Assembly: GCA_021108035.1 (NCBI GenBank)
Contig: JAIORQ010000007.1
Span: forward strand, 1-53,381
Reading direction: 5' to 3'
DNA: 53,381 nt
From: Bacteroidales bacterium
Lineage (GTDB): Bacteria; Bacteroidota; Bacteroidia; Bacteroidales; JAADGE01
Shown here: positions 41,179 to 48,834 of the stretch, piece by piece
How positions within the stretch are numbered: position 1 is the stretch's first letter
Layout of the letters: each line of letters begins with the position of its first letter
The notes under the pieces: model-generated
Database searches by the model: none
Seen by the model: the letters and a program-made list of their open reading frames with translations, nothing else
Told to the model about the DNA's origin: nothing
Made by a program: the position numbers and the translations under genes

Positions 41179-43206
41179 ATGAACAATTATAAATTTCTTA
41201 TCGCAGTTATTTTTTCTTTGCTGTTTGTATTACCTGTTTTTTCTCAAAAAAGAGATATGAAAAAAGCTGATGAAGCTATTAATATAGGTGAATATAAATT
41301 AGCATATGAATTGTACGAGAAAGCATATGAAAAGTTATCAGATAAAGATATTAAAGCCGAGGTTGCCTTTAATCTTGGTGAATGCGCAAGAATAATGATG
41401 GATGAAAGAAAAGCCGCAAAATGGTACAAAAAAGCAGTCAGAGGGAATATTAATAATCCTAAAGCATATCTTTATTATGCCGATGCTTTAAAAATGTTGG
41501 AGAAATTTGAAGAAGCAAAAGAGCAATATAAAAAATACAAAAACTTAGTACCCGATGATTCAAGAGGCAGAAATGGCGTGCAATCATGCGAGTTTGCGGT
41601 TGAATGGATTAATAATCCTACAAGATATATTGTAGAGGAAACTGATGATATCAATTCTAATTCGGCAGATTTCAGACCGTCATTCGGTAAGAGTAGATCC
41701 GAATTGTATTTTACATCAAACAGAGAAAGTGCAAACGGAAAAAATGTAAGCAATATTACCGGAGAAAGTTTTTCAGATATTTTTGTTGCTCGAAAAGACA
41801 GAAAAGGAAAATGGAGTGTTCCTGTTCCGATTGAAGGGAATGTTAATTCTGAGGGAAGTGAGGGTGCTGCAATTATTATTAATGATGGTGCTGTTATGTA
41901 TTTTTCAATGTGTAAACAAACTGAAGGTGCAAATATGGGTTGCAAAATCTATAAATCAAAAACTAATGCCGGAGGATGGTCCGATCCGCAATTGGTTGAA
42001 CTTGTCGGGGACAGCAGTGTATCAATGGGGCATCCGGCAGTATCAAATGATGAAATGATCATGTATTTTGTAAGCGACAGTATTCCCGGAGTGAAAGGGC
42101 ACGGAGGAAAAGATATTTGGATAGTAAAACGTTCAACACTTAACAGTGCGTGGGGGAAACCTGAAAATGCAGGATCAAAGATCAATACAAAAGGTGATGA
42201 AAAATTTCCTTTTATAAGAGCAAACGGTGAATTATATTTTTCATCTGACGGGCATTCCGGAATGGGAGGTTTGGATATTTTTAAAGCTGTAAAAAACGAA
42301 ACAGTTTGGGAAGTTGAAAATATGAAGTATCCGATAAATTCTTATAAGGACGATTTCGGTATTTGTTTTTATGAAGATAAAAAATTTGGATATTTCTCTT
42401 CAAAAAGAGATAAAAAAATAAATATTTATTCTTTTGATATGCCTGAAATGATTTTTACTATGAGAGGCTTGGTTAAAAATTCTGCTGCTAATGCACCTTT
42501 ACCGGATGCTGATGTAAAATTGACCAGTCCGAGCGGACATGAACTTGAAGTAAAATCTGCTTCAGACGGTGCATTTAGGTTTAATTTACATCCGAATACA
42601 GACTATTCTGTTATAGGATCAAAAGAAAAATATCTGAGTGCAATCATTGATCGTTCAACAAAGGGCTTGAAAAAAAGCAAAGAGTTTGACGTAATATTGG
42701 AACTTTCTCCTTATGGCGGCGGTAAACGATTTGAATTACCAAATATTGAGTATGATTTAGCAAAAACAACATTAAGGCCGGAATCTATGATATCCTTAGA
42801 TGAATTGGTAAAAACACTTACTGTTAATTCTCATATAACTATTGAACTCGCTGCAAATACCGATTATAGAGGAGGCGATGATTATAATCAAACATTATCA
42901 GAAGGCAGAGCAAATTCTGTCATTCAATATTTAATTCTAAAAGGTATAAAAGAAGATCGTTTAACGGCTGTAGGTAACGGAGAAAAAAAACCTAAAGAAA
43001 TAACCAACCAAACCAAAAACGGCAGAAAGATATTATCTTCTTATAGGTTCTTGAAGCACGGTAATGTGCTAACAGAAGAATTCATCAATAATTTGGAAGA
43101 TGAAGAACAAAAAGAAATATGCCATCAATTAAACCGTCGTACAGAATTCAGAGTTTTAAGAGATGATTACGGTATTAATGCTGTTAAGTTTGGGGGCGGG
43201 AATTAA
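41179..43206 (+). CDS. OmpA-family protein with TPR, PD40 and CTD (PorE-like)
   Basis: Signal MNNYKFLI..VFSQ; TPR-like repeats (about 25-120, with AINIGEYKLAYELYEKAYEKL); a WD40-like PD40 propeller (about 155-400, with strands such as RSELYFTSNRES, ELYFSSDGHSGMGGLDIFKA and FGYFSSKRDKKINIY); a small carboxypeptidase-like regulatory domain (about 415-490); and an OmpA C-terminal peptidoglycan-binding domain (about 520-660, ITIELAANTDYRGGDDYNQTLSEGRANSVIQYL). This architecture is that of PorE, a T9SS envelope component, and of related Bacteroidota proteins; I cannot say which. Ends DDYGINAVKFGGGN. A decayed C-terminus of a relative lies at 52373. Confidence 0.85.
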   Translation: MNNYKFLIAVIFSLLFVLPVFSQKRDMKKADEAINIGEYKLAYELYEKAYEKLSDKDIKAEVAFNLGECARIMMDERKAAKWYKKAVRGNINNPKAYLYYADALKMLEKFEEAKEQYKKYKNLVPDDSRGRNGVQSCEFAVEWINNPTRYIVEETDDINSNSADFRPSFGKSRSELYFTSNRESANGKNVSNITGESFSDIFVARKDRKGKWSVPVPIEGNVNSEGSEGAAIIINDGAVMYFSMCKQTEGANMGCKIYKSKTNAGGWSDPQLVELVGDSSVSMGHPAVSNDEMIMYFVSDSIPGVKGHGGKDIWIVKRSTLNSAWGKPENAGSKINTKGDEKFPFIRANGELYFSSDGHSGMGGLDIFKAVKNETVWEVENMKYPINSYKDDFGICFYEDKKFGYFSSKRDKKINIYSFDMPEMIFTMRGLVKNSAANAPLPDADVKLTSPSGHELEVKSASDGAFRFNLHPNTDYSVIGSKEKYLSAIIDRSTKGLKKSKEFDVILELSPYGGGKRFELPNIEYDLAKTTLRPESMISLDELVKTLTVNSHITIELAANTDYRGGDDYNQTLSEGRANSVIQYLILKGIKEDRLTAVGNGEKKPKEITNQTKNGRKILSSYRFLKHGNVLTEEFINNLEDEEQKEICHQLNRRTEFRVLRDDYGINAVKFGGGN

Positions 43207-43292
43207 GTTTCAGAACAAAATATTGTTTTCCTTATGACTTTTTAGCGATTTAGAGCTACTTGTATGTAAATAAAAATAAATTATAAAAACCG

Positions 43293-43760
43293 ATGAAAAC
43301 AATTAATAAATTACACAAATTTTTATTCCTGACATTATTAATGATTTTTTGTTTTTCTAACATTCAATGTGATTCAATAAAAGCAAAAGAATTTAAAGAA
43401 AACGGTGTGTTGACAACAGCAACTGTTGCTGAAGTAATAAAAGAAACTCGTAAAAAAACTAAAGGCTCTCGACTGTCAACTTATTTTTTAAAAGTATCAT
43501 TCTTTGCAAAAGAAGAGAAAAGTGATGAAGACAAAGAAGAGGCAAAGGAAGAAACAAAAAAAGATTATGACTTTGATTTTTTGAACAAGATGGCAGAAAA
43601 CTTGGAAATAGGAAATTTTACTTTTGCGGAAATTTCTGTATCAAAAGAAAAAGCAAACAGTTTTAAGCAAGGTGATCGTGTTGAAATTTATTATTTACCT
43701 GATGAGCCTACCAAAGCTATGCTAAAAGAAGTAGTTGATAAATATCAGCCCGAGAAATAA
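43293..43760 (+). CDS. Secreted/lipoprotein with DUF3592-like ending
   Basis: A hydrophobic N-terminus (LHKFLFLTLLMIFCFSNIQC) could be a signal with Cys as lipid site, though NIQC is a poor lipobox. The body has an ENGVLTTATVAEVIKET start and a GDRVEIYYLPDEPTKAMLKE ending. The latter resembles the DUF3592 motif in which a value of the form GxxVxVxYxPxxP is conserved. A very acidic/lysine segment lies in the middle. The function is unknown. It has 86 bp to the OmpA-family gene and may be co-transcribed. Confidence 0.55.
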   Translation: MKTINKLHKFLFLTLLMIFCFSNIQCDSIKAKEFKENGVLTTATVAEVIKETRKKTKGSRLSTYFLKVSFFAKEEKSDEDKEEAKEETKKDYDFDFLNKMAENLEIGNFTFAEISVSKEKANSFKQGDRVEIYYLPDEPTKAMLKEVVDKYQPEK

Positions 43761-43876
43761 AAGATACTGTCATGTCAAAATTCTTTAATCCGGCAATTGT
43801 ACCAAATAAGAAAAAACAAACGAAGAACTGCTGTATTTAGCTCATAATCAACACATAGGTCAGGAATTCTGTATTT

Positions 43877-44242
43877 TCATCTTATTTTGACAACAATAGG
43901 CTGTAAGGTATGTGTTGTTCCGTCTTCTAACTTCACTTTTATTTCTTCAAAATATATTTTTTCGTTGCGTTTGGCTCTCTCTATAAGATCAATAACATCT
44001 TTTGTGAATTTATTTGTTCCTTTAACTTTTATGGATATATCACCGGCTGTTATATAAGCCGAAGCAACATAACTGATAACTTTAACATCAGTTTCAAAAT
44101 CAAAATTTTTGAAATATATGTTTATACACCCGGCATCAATAAGCTCTTTTTTTGTTAATGTTATGCTCTTATATTCTTGTGCAATGACACATTGAATATT
44201 CATAAATACTATAATTGATGAAATAATTAAAATTCGTATCAT
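43877..44242 (-). CDS. Stand-alone GldM C-terminal-domain-like secreted protein
   Basis: A 121-residue protein with a signal peptide (MIRILIISSIIVFMNIQCVIAQ). The mature part reads KKELIDAGCINIYFKNFDFETDVKVISYVASAY, then ISIKVKGTNKFTKD and IYFEEIKVKLEDGTTHTLQPIVVKI. The pattern FDF..V.S.....G......N.FT..........I.FE.IK....DG....L..I..KI is that of the GldM C-terminal domain, the last domain of the T9SS motor subunit. Here it is not attached to GldM. It may be a secreted binding domain. Its own -7 box lies at 44275-44282. Confidence 0.6.
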   Translation of the reverse strand: MIRILIISSIIVFMNIQCVIAQEYKSITLTKKELIDAGCINIYFKNFDFETDVKVISYVASAYITAGDISIKVKGTNKFTKDVIDLIERAKRNEKIYFEEIKVKLEDGTTHTLQPIVVKIR

Positions 44243-44274
44243 AATTATAATTGATAAATTTGACCAACTTTTAC

Positions 44275-44282
44275 CAAAAATA
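44275..44282 (-). promoter_or_regulatory. -7 box TATTTTTG for the GldM-C-like gene
   Basis: Minus-strand TAnnTTTG, 32 bp before the start codon. Confidence 0.4.
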
Positions 44283-44344
44283 CTTATTTTTTTTTGAAAA
44301 TCTACGCTTAAATTAATTAAATTGTGAATATTAAGGAATTGTAA

Positions 44345-44379
44345 AAAATAAGGGAGATAAAAAAATTATCTCCCTTTTT
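44345..44379. terminator. Terminator after the 44402 gene
   Basis: AAGGGAGATAA-aaaaa-TTATCTCCCTT with A- and T-rich flanks; serves the minus-strand gene at 44402-45322. Confidence 0.85.
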
Positions 44380-44401
44380 GATGAATAAATCAGATTTATA
44401 A

Positions 44402-45322
44402 TTATTTACATATAACTTCATATTTATCCCTGCCTCCGGAACTGTGCCATAATATTTTAGTACTGTATTTTCCGTTTTCGAGATATTCTTTTTCCATTTC
44501 AAACGGTGTGGCAAAGCAAGTATTTGAATATTCGCCCTCTTTAGGTCTTGTTATTGCATAAACTTGTAATACTTTACAAACAGGTACTCCCAAAGCATTT
44601 CTTTCAATTCTCCACTCTTTATCTGTGAGGATTACTTCTAAAATTTCCATACTTTTCCATCTGAAAGTCAAGGTTTCTTTAATTTTCTTTTCTAAATTAA
44701 TATCTTTCATAACAGCTTTTGGGGGAGCTTTGTACTTTTTTTTGTAATCTTCTTTCATAGTAATTTTCAAGCTGCCTTCAGTCAACGGTTTTATGTTGGA
44801 AACTTCTTTGTTGTTCGCTATAACTGTGTAGCCAACAACTATTTTAATATCACTGACACCCTTTTTAAGATGATGTGCTACATCATCTCTGAATGCTAAT
44901 GCATAAGCAGGTAATATCCCTTTCTCAATTCCGAAAGGATTTTCCGGGTCTGACCACCCTGTCCATTCATTCAGTTGAAACTGGTTAATATCTTGTTTTG
45001 ACGAGCCTGCTTTTTCACCGTTAATAAAAAAAGTAAACGTTATTCGAGCATTGTATATTTCGGGCAAAGCACCATGCTCTTCAAAGCATCGGTTAGCTAT
45101 ACTTTTCGGAAAATAAGCCATGAAATACGCTTTGTCGTCAGGGAAACTAAAATCTTGAGTAAATTCACTTATATTTTCATTCTTGAATTTAATCGGTTTT
45201 TTGGAAAAAACAATTTGCCCCACATATTCTTTGTGGGCATTACTTGTCATGCCATAATCAGTAACTTGGGCATTAGCATAGCTAACTATAAAAACTAATG
45301 CTGTTATTAAATGCTTTTTCAT
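44402..45322 (-). CDS. Secreted protein of unknown function
   Basis: The start at ATG 45322 gives signal peptide MKKHLITALVFIVSYANAQ; the frame to 45364 only adds residues before it. The mature part is about 290 residues of mixed alpha/beta with a WTGWSDPENPFGIEKGILPAYALAF central segment, and a C-terminal KILWHSSGGRDKYEVICK ending. It has no membrane anchor or T9SS sorting domain. I recognise no family. It is downstream of the beta-helix gene on the same strand (66 bp away) and followed by a terminator. Confidence 0.7.
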   Translation of the reverse strand: MKKHLITALVFIVSYANAQVTDYGMTSNAHKEYVGQIVFSKKPIKFKNENISEFTQDFSFPDDKAYFMAYFPKSIANRCFEEHGALPEIYNARITFTFFINGEKAGSSKQDINQFQLNEWTGWSDPENPFGIEKGILPAYALAFRDDVAHHLKKGVSDIKIVVGYTVIANNKEVSNIKPLTEGSLKITMKEDYKKKYKAPPKAVMKDINLEKKIKETLTFRWKSMEILEVILTDKEWRIERNALGVPVCKVLQVYAITRPKEGEYSNTCFATPFEMEKEYLENGKYSTKILWHSSGGRDKYEVICK

Positions 45323-45388
45323 ATAAATATTGTTTAAATTATTAATTATTTTAGAGATTATCATTATATTAATATTTTTTGCAAGTCA

Positions 45389-46810
45389 TTAGTCAATAAT
45401 CGGAACTTGTGCTCCAAAACCGGAAACAGCACCAAAAAGCTTCTTGCTTTCTTCCCAAGGATATTTGTTTGCAAAAAATGTTATTCTTACCGTACCTGAT
45501 GCCTGCGTTGGTAATCCTAATATTGACCTTACTTGGTTCCAGTCGGTATTCGGATCATATTGCATTGATATTTCCGATGCCATGTTTATAAATTCGCGTG
45601 TATAATCCGGGTTTATCGGTAATTTTTTTGTTATTCTTTTATTTCCTTCTAAACTTTCGACAAAATCAGCATCTTCAAATTCTTCCACAGAGATAAAAAC
45701 TCTTTTATTTGAAATACTTGTTTGGATGTCATTTTTTCTGTTATTCATAAATAAATTATGGTCTAATTTTAATGTTACCTTATCGGTATTCAAATAACGA
45801 ATGGCAGACTCTGAAGCAAATGCAAAAATATTGTGATGAATATTAAAATCAGCTTTTTCTTTTATCCAAACAGCACATCCGAGATTATCATTTAAAAAAT
45901 TTGTTCCGAATATGAACGAAAATGTATTATTTGAAATTTCAATATCTTTATAATCTTGATTAGGACTTGTAAGAACGCTGCCTTCAATACCTGTTTGGCT
46001 ACAGTTGACAAATACATTATTATCAATCAATATTTTTCCTTTCATATTCATTCTTTGCATAACAAATATACCTCCGTAACTGATATTTGAAAAAACATTA
46101 TTACGAATTATGCAGTCATTTCCGGCAATTTTAATTGCTGATCGCTTAGGTGTACCGCCTTGATTTGTAAGTGTTAAGTAACCGGTTTCTAAACCTTCGG
46201 GTATTTTATTATTATAATTATTATGTTTACTCATATCAATAATAAACCCGTCGATTACTACACTGTTGGTTTCTTTAATATAAAAGATGCTTTGCACTCC
46301 CGATGAGGCTTTGTTTTTAATAGTCTGTATAACAGTTGGTGTTGCAAGCGGGTCTCTTTTACTGAAGTCTGCATTAAAACCTCCGTATAATTCTACGGGC
46401 TTTGTAATTTCAAAATACCCGACTTCGAAAGTTCCTGAATAAACCCCTTCTGCAACATAAATTTTATCATAAGGTTCTGCTGTTTTTATAGCCTTATCTA
46501 AATTTTTTAACGGAGATTCTTTTGTCCCCGGATTTTTGTTACTTCCTGTTTTGGTAACATAGATTATTTTTCCTGTCGGTTTAACTGTCTTTTCATCATT
46601 TTTTCCTCCTGTTTTTACAGTAGTTTCGTCTTTTTTTACTTCATTTTCAAAAGTTGTAGATTCCTCGTTCTTAACAGGATTAATTTTATTCTTTACATTC
46701 TTTTTAGTAATTTTTTTTAAATTACTGATATTTTGACTGTAAGTTTGATTTTGTATAAAGGAAAAACATAAAAAACAAGCAATTAATAAGATAATGTTTC
46801 GATTTTTCAT
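45389..46810 (-). CDS. Secreted right-handed beta-helix protein (DUF1565-type)
   Basis: Signal at the N-terminus (MKNRNIILLIACFLCFSFIQNQTYSQ). A lysine-rich linker follows, then GKIIYVTKTGSNKNPGTKESPLKNLDKAIKTAEPYDKIYVAEGVY, the DUF1565 opening of parallel beta-helices. The coils continue with IDGFIIDMSKHNN, IAGNDCIIRNNVFSNISYGGIFV, ILIDNNVFVNCSQTG, IEISNNTFSFIFG and FNIHHNIFAFASES. No catalytic residues are visible; it is probably a polysaccharide-binding or adhesive protein. There is no clear T9SS sorting domain. It lies between the LamG gene and the unknown secreted gene. Confidence 0.8.
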   Translation of the reverse strand: MKNRNIILLIACFLCFSFIQNQTYSQNISNLKKITKKNVKNKINPVKNEESTTFENEVKKDETTVKTGGKNDEKTVKPTGKIIYVTKTGSNKNPGTKESPLKNLDKAIKTAEPYDKIYVAEGVYSGTFEVGYFEITKPVELYGGFNADFSKRDPLATPTVIQTIKNKASSGVQSIFYIKETNSVVIDGFIIDMSKHNNYNNKIPEGLETGYLTLTNQGGTPKRSAIKIAGNDCIIRNNVFSNISYGGIFVMQRMNMKGKILIDNNVFVNCSQTGIEGSVLTSPNQDYKDIEISNNTFSFIFGTNFLNDNLGCAVWIKEKADFNIHHNIFAFASESAIRYLNTDKVTLKLDHNLFMNNRKNDIQTSISNKRVFISVEEFEDADFVESLEGNKRITKKLPINPDYTREFINMASEISMQYDPNTDWNQVRSILGLPTQASGTVRITFFANKYPWEESKKLFGAVSGFGAQVPIID

Positions 46811-46841
46811 AATTCTTAATTTTAGTTAATTAATAAATTTT

Positions 46842-48548
46842 CTATTTTTTTATAATTTTAAATGATTTCAAAATTTTATTTTGTGTATCTGAAATTGTCA
46901 GAAAATAAATTCCTTTTGCATAACCCGCAAGATTTATTCTGTTGTTTGTTTCTGTTAAATCATTTTCAAATAAAGTTCTGCCTGTCATGCTGATTAATGT
47001 CAGCTTATAACTTTCCGATTGTTCGGGTAATTTAACAGTTATAAAATCGCTTACAGGATTAGGATATACTGTAATTCCCGATGTTTCGGCAATATTATAA
47101 ACCGGACACGGATTTGCAAGATTAAACAAAGCATTAATCTCTAAAGGATCTACATATCTGTTATAAATTCTAATATCATCAATCCTTCCGCTAAACTTAG
47201 ATGTTTCGTTCGAACCAATTCCAAATACAGCGTTTCCGTTTTTATATTGGAGATTAGTAATTGTACCTGAATATGTTCCCGGTACTTCCTGATTATCCAC
47301 ATAGATTACTGTATTTTCAGAATCAAGTAATCCAACTACCACATGATGCCATGAATCTGCTTCTGTTACATTATATATTGTAGTCTTTTCATAATAATCA
47401 TTGATTGTGTTACCTATAGAATTACCACAAGCTGCAGATATTTTTCCGTCTGTTGTTTTTAAAATAATACCTGAAAAAACAGAGGTATTATCCCAAACAT
47501 CATTTCTAAATATAACTTGTTCGCCGTTAGTATCATACTGATTAATCCATGTACTGACGAAAATTGGGAAATTTTCAGGTTTTAAATCATTTCCCAAATC
47601 AATATAGTTAGTTTCTGAAGAATTAAAATAATATGCGTTTTCGGAATTTTCAAATCGGTCATTTGCTAATACAGCCCCATGCACATTGCCGTCATAACCA
47701 TTACCGGTTATATCATCAGCATTACCTGTAAAATCGTATTCAGCTAATATTTCATTATCAATGTCAATATCAAAGCTTTGATTTACCAAATAATCAATTT
47801 CTTCAATTGTTAACTCACGATTATAAATTCTAATTTCATCTATTCGCCCTTTTAGACCACTTGTACTGTTATAAGTTGAATTCCAGTCTCCAAAACCAAT
47901 CGGGTAGTTTTTATATCTTGGAATTTGTGTATAAGTAACTGTATCTGCTACTCCGTTAAGAATAATAATGTTTTTATTTATTTCACGATTTTGGATGCAT
48001 ATAACATGATTCCAATCACAAGATTTAATTTTGTCGGAAGTATATGTGTTTGGTTCATCAGGAGCATCTGATGCAATAAAAAATCTTAATGTTGAATCGG
48101 ATTGTAAAATACAGCCTAAATTGGTTAATGTAGCTCCTGACCCACCTTGTCTGCTGCCAAACAGGATTTGATTGCCATAATTATTTCCGTAAAACCAAAA
48201 TGAAATTGCTAAATGATTTCCCCAGTTTCCAATTGTCGGAACTTCAACCTGATTTGTTCCGCCGGTTGCATAACACAAATTACTAATTCCGTTTCTGTGT
48301 GCAAATGTACTGTCTGTTACAGTAGCATCAATATTATTTCCGCTTGTATCTTCAACATTACCGTCTAAATTGTAGTATCGTAATAAATCTTCATCGGGAT
48401 CATGGATATTGATGGTGCTTTTTGTAAATACAGTACCGAGTTTGTATTCTCCGTCGTGACTTGTTATGCCCCAAAGTTCGAGCCGGGCATTGCTTGTTGT
48501 ACTTAGCATTATTAATGCTGCTGTAAAAATAAGTGTAATTGTTTTCAT
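46842..48548 (-). CDS. T9SS-secreted protein with two LamG domains
   Basis: ATG 48548 gives signal MKTITLIFTAALIMLSTTSNA. LamG/concanavalin-like domain 1 (about 50-255) opens LLRYYNLDGNVEDTSGNNIDATV, and domain 2 (about 275-475) opens ILAEYDFTGNADDITGNGYDGNV; both contain the WHHVV and GRIDDIRIYNR motifs. The C-terminal 75 residues are a type A T9SS sorting domain: ITVYPNPVSDFITVKLP, LISMTGRTLFEN and GIYFLTIS...KSFKIIKK. Such proteins are exported through the outer membrane by T9SS and anchored at the surface. The upstream DNA holds a 9-bp direct repeat and a 9-bp inverted repeat. The TPR-LuxR regulator gene ends 287 bp upstream. Confidence 0.9.
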   Translation of the reverse strand: MKTITLIFTAALIMLSTTSNARLELWGITSHDGEYKLGTVFTKSTINIHDPDEDLLRYYNLDGNVEDTSGNNIDATVTDSTFAHRNGISNLCYATGGTNQVEVPTIGNWGNHLAISFWFYGNNYGNQILFGSRQGGSGATLTNLGCILQSDSTLRFFIASDAPDEPNTYTSDKIKSCDWNHVICIQNREINKNIIILNGVADTVTYTQIPRYKNYPIGFGDWNSTYNSTSGLKGRIDEIRIYNRELTIEEIDYLVNQSFDIDIDNEILAEYDFTGNADDITGNGYDGNVHGAVLANDRFENSENAYYFNSSETNYIDLGNDLKPENFPIFVSTWINQYDTNGEQVIFRNDVWDNTSVFSGIILKTTDGKISAACGNSIGNTINDYYEKTTIYNVTEADSWHHVVVGLLDSENTVIYVDNQEVPGTYSGTITNLQYKNGNAVFGIGSNETSKFSGRIDDIRIYNRYVDPLEINALFNLANPCPVYNIAETSGITVYPNPVSDFITVKLPEQSESYKLTLISMTGRTLFENDLTETNNRINLAGYAKGIYFLTISDTQNKILKSFKIIKK

Positions 48549-48573
48549 TATATTAAAATTTAAAGGTTTATTC

Positions 48574-48594
48574 AAAGATTAATTGTTAATCTTT
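48574..48594. promoter_or_regulatory. 9-bp inverted repeat AAAGATTAA-TTG-TTAATCTTT in LamG leader
   Basis: Perfect 9-bp arms at 48574-48582 and 48586-48594, in the leader between the -7 box (48615-48622) and the LamG start (48548). It could be an operator or an RNA hairpin. Confidence 0.5.
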
Positions 48595-48614
48595 AAGATT
48601 TAAAATTCTATGCA

Positions 48615-48622
48615 CAAAAATA
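48615..48622 (-). promoter_or_regulatory. -7 box TATTTTTG for the LamG gene
   Basis: Minus-strand TAnnTTTG, 66 bp before the start codon. No good -33 box is seen at the usual place, which would suit an activator-dependent promoter. Confidence 0.45.
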
Positions 48623-48652
48623 AGCTGACAATCTTGTTTTATAAAAAAAACG

Positions 48653-48673
48653 GGTAGGACAAATGGTAGGACA
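48653..48673. promoter_or_regulatory. Direct repeat GGTAGGACA, 12-bp period, upstream of LamG promoter
   Basis: GGTAGGACA at 48653-48661 and 48665-48673 (identical 9-mers), 30 to 50 bp upstream of the -7 box, a typical activator position. The bound factor is unknown; the neighbouring LuxR-type regulator is a candidate. Confidence 0.5.
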
Positions 48674-48834
48674 TAGTTTTCTTTTTTAAAGAAAATTCAT
48701 TTATTATTCTGACAGAAAAGGAGTTATCTTACGAGATGGTAATGAAATTTATAGGATGTTTTAATTCACTGATACTTTTTGTATTAATAAACAGGATAGT
48801 TTTTGATAGATATGCAGACTGCTTTTTGTTTAAT

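Noticed and set aside
41475-41945. 156-residue minus-strand open frame
   Set aside because: Shadow of the PorE-like gene, which has clear domains.
44317-44514. Minus-strand 65-residue frame
   Set aside because: It covers the terminator stem at 44345-44379 and the C-terminus of the 44402 gene in another frame.
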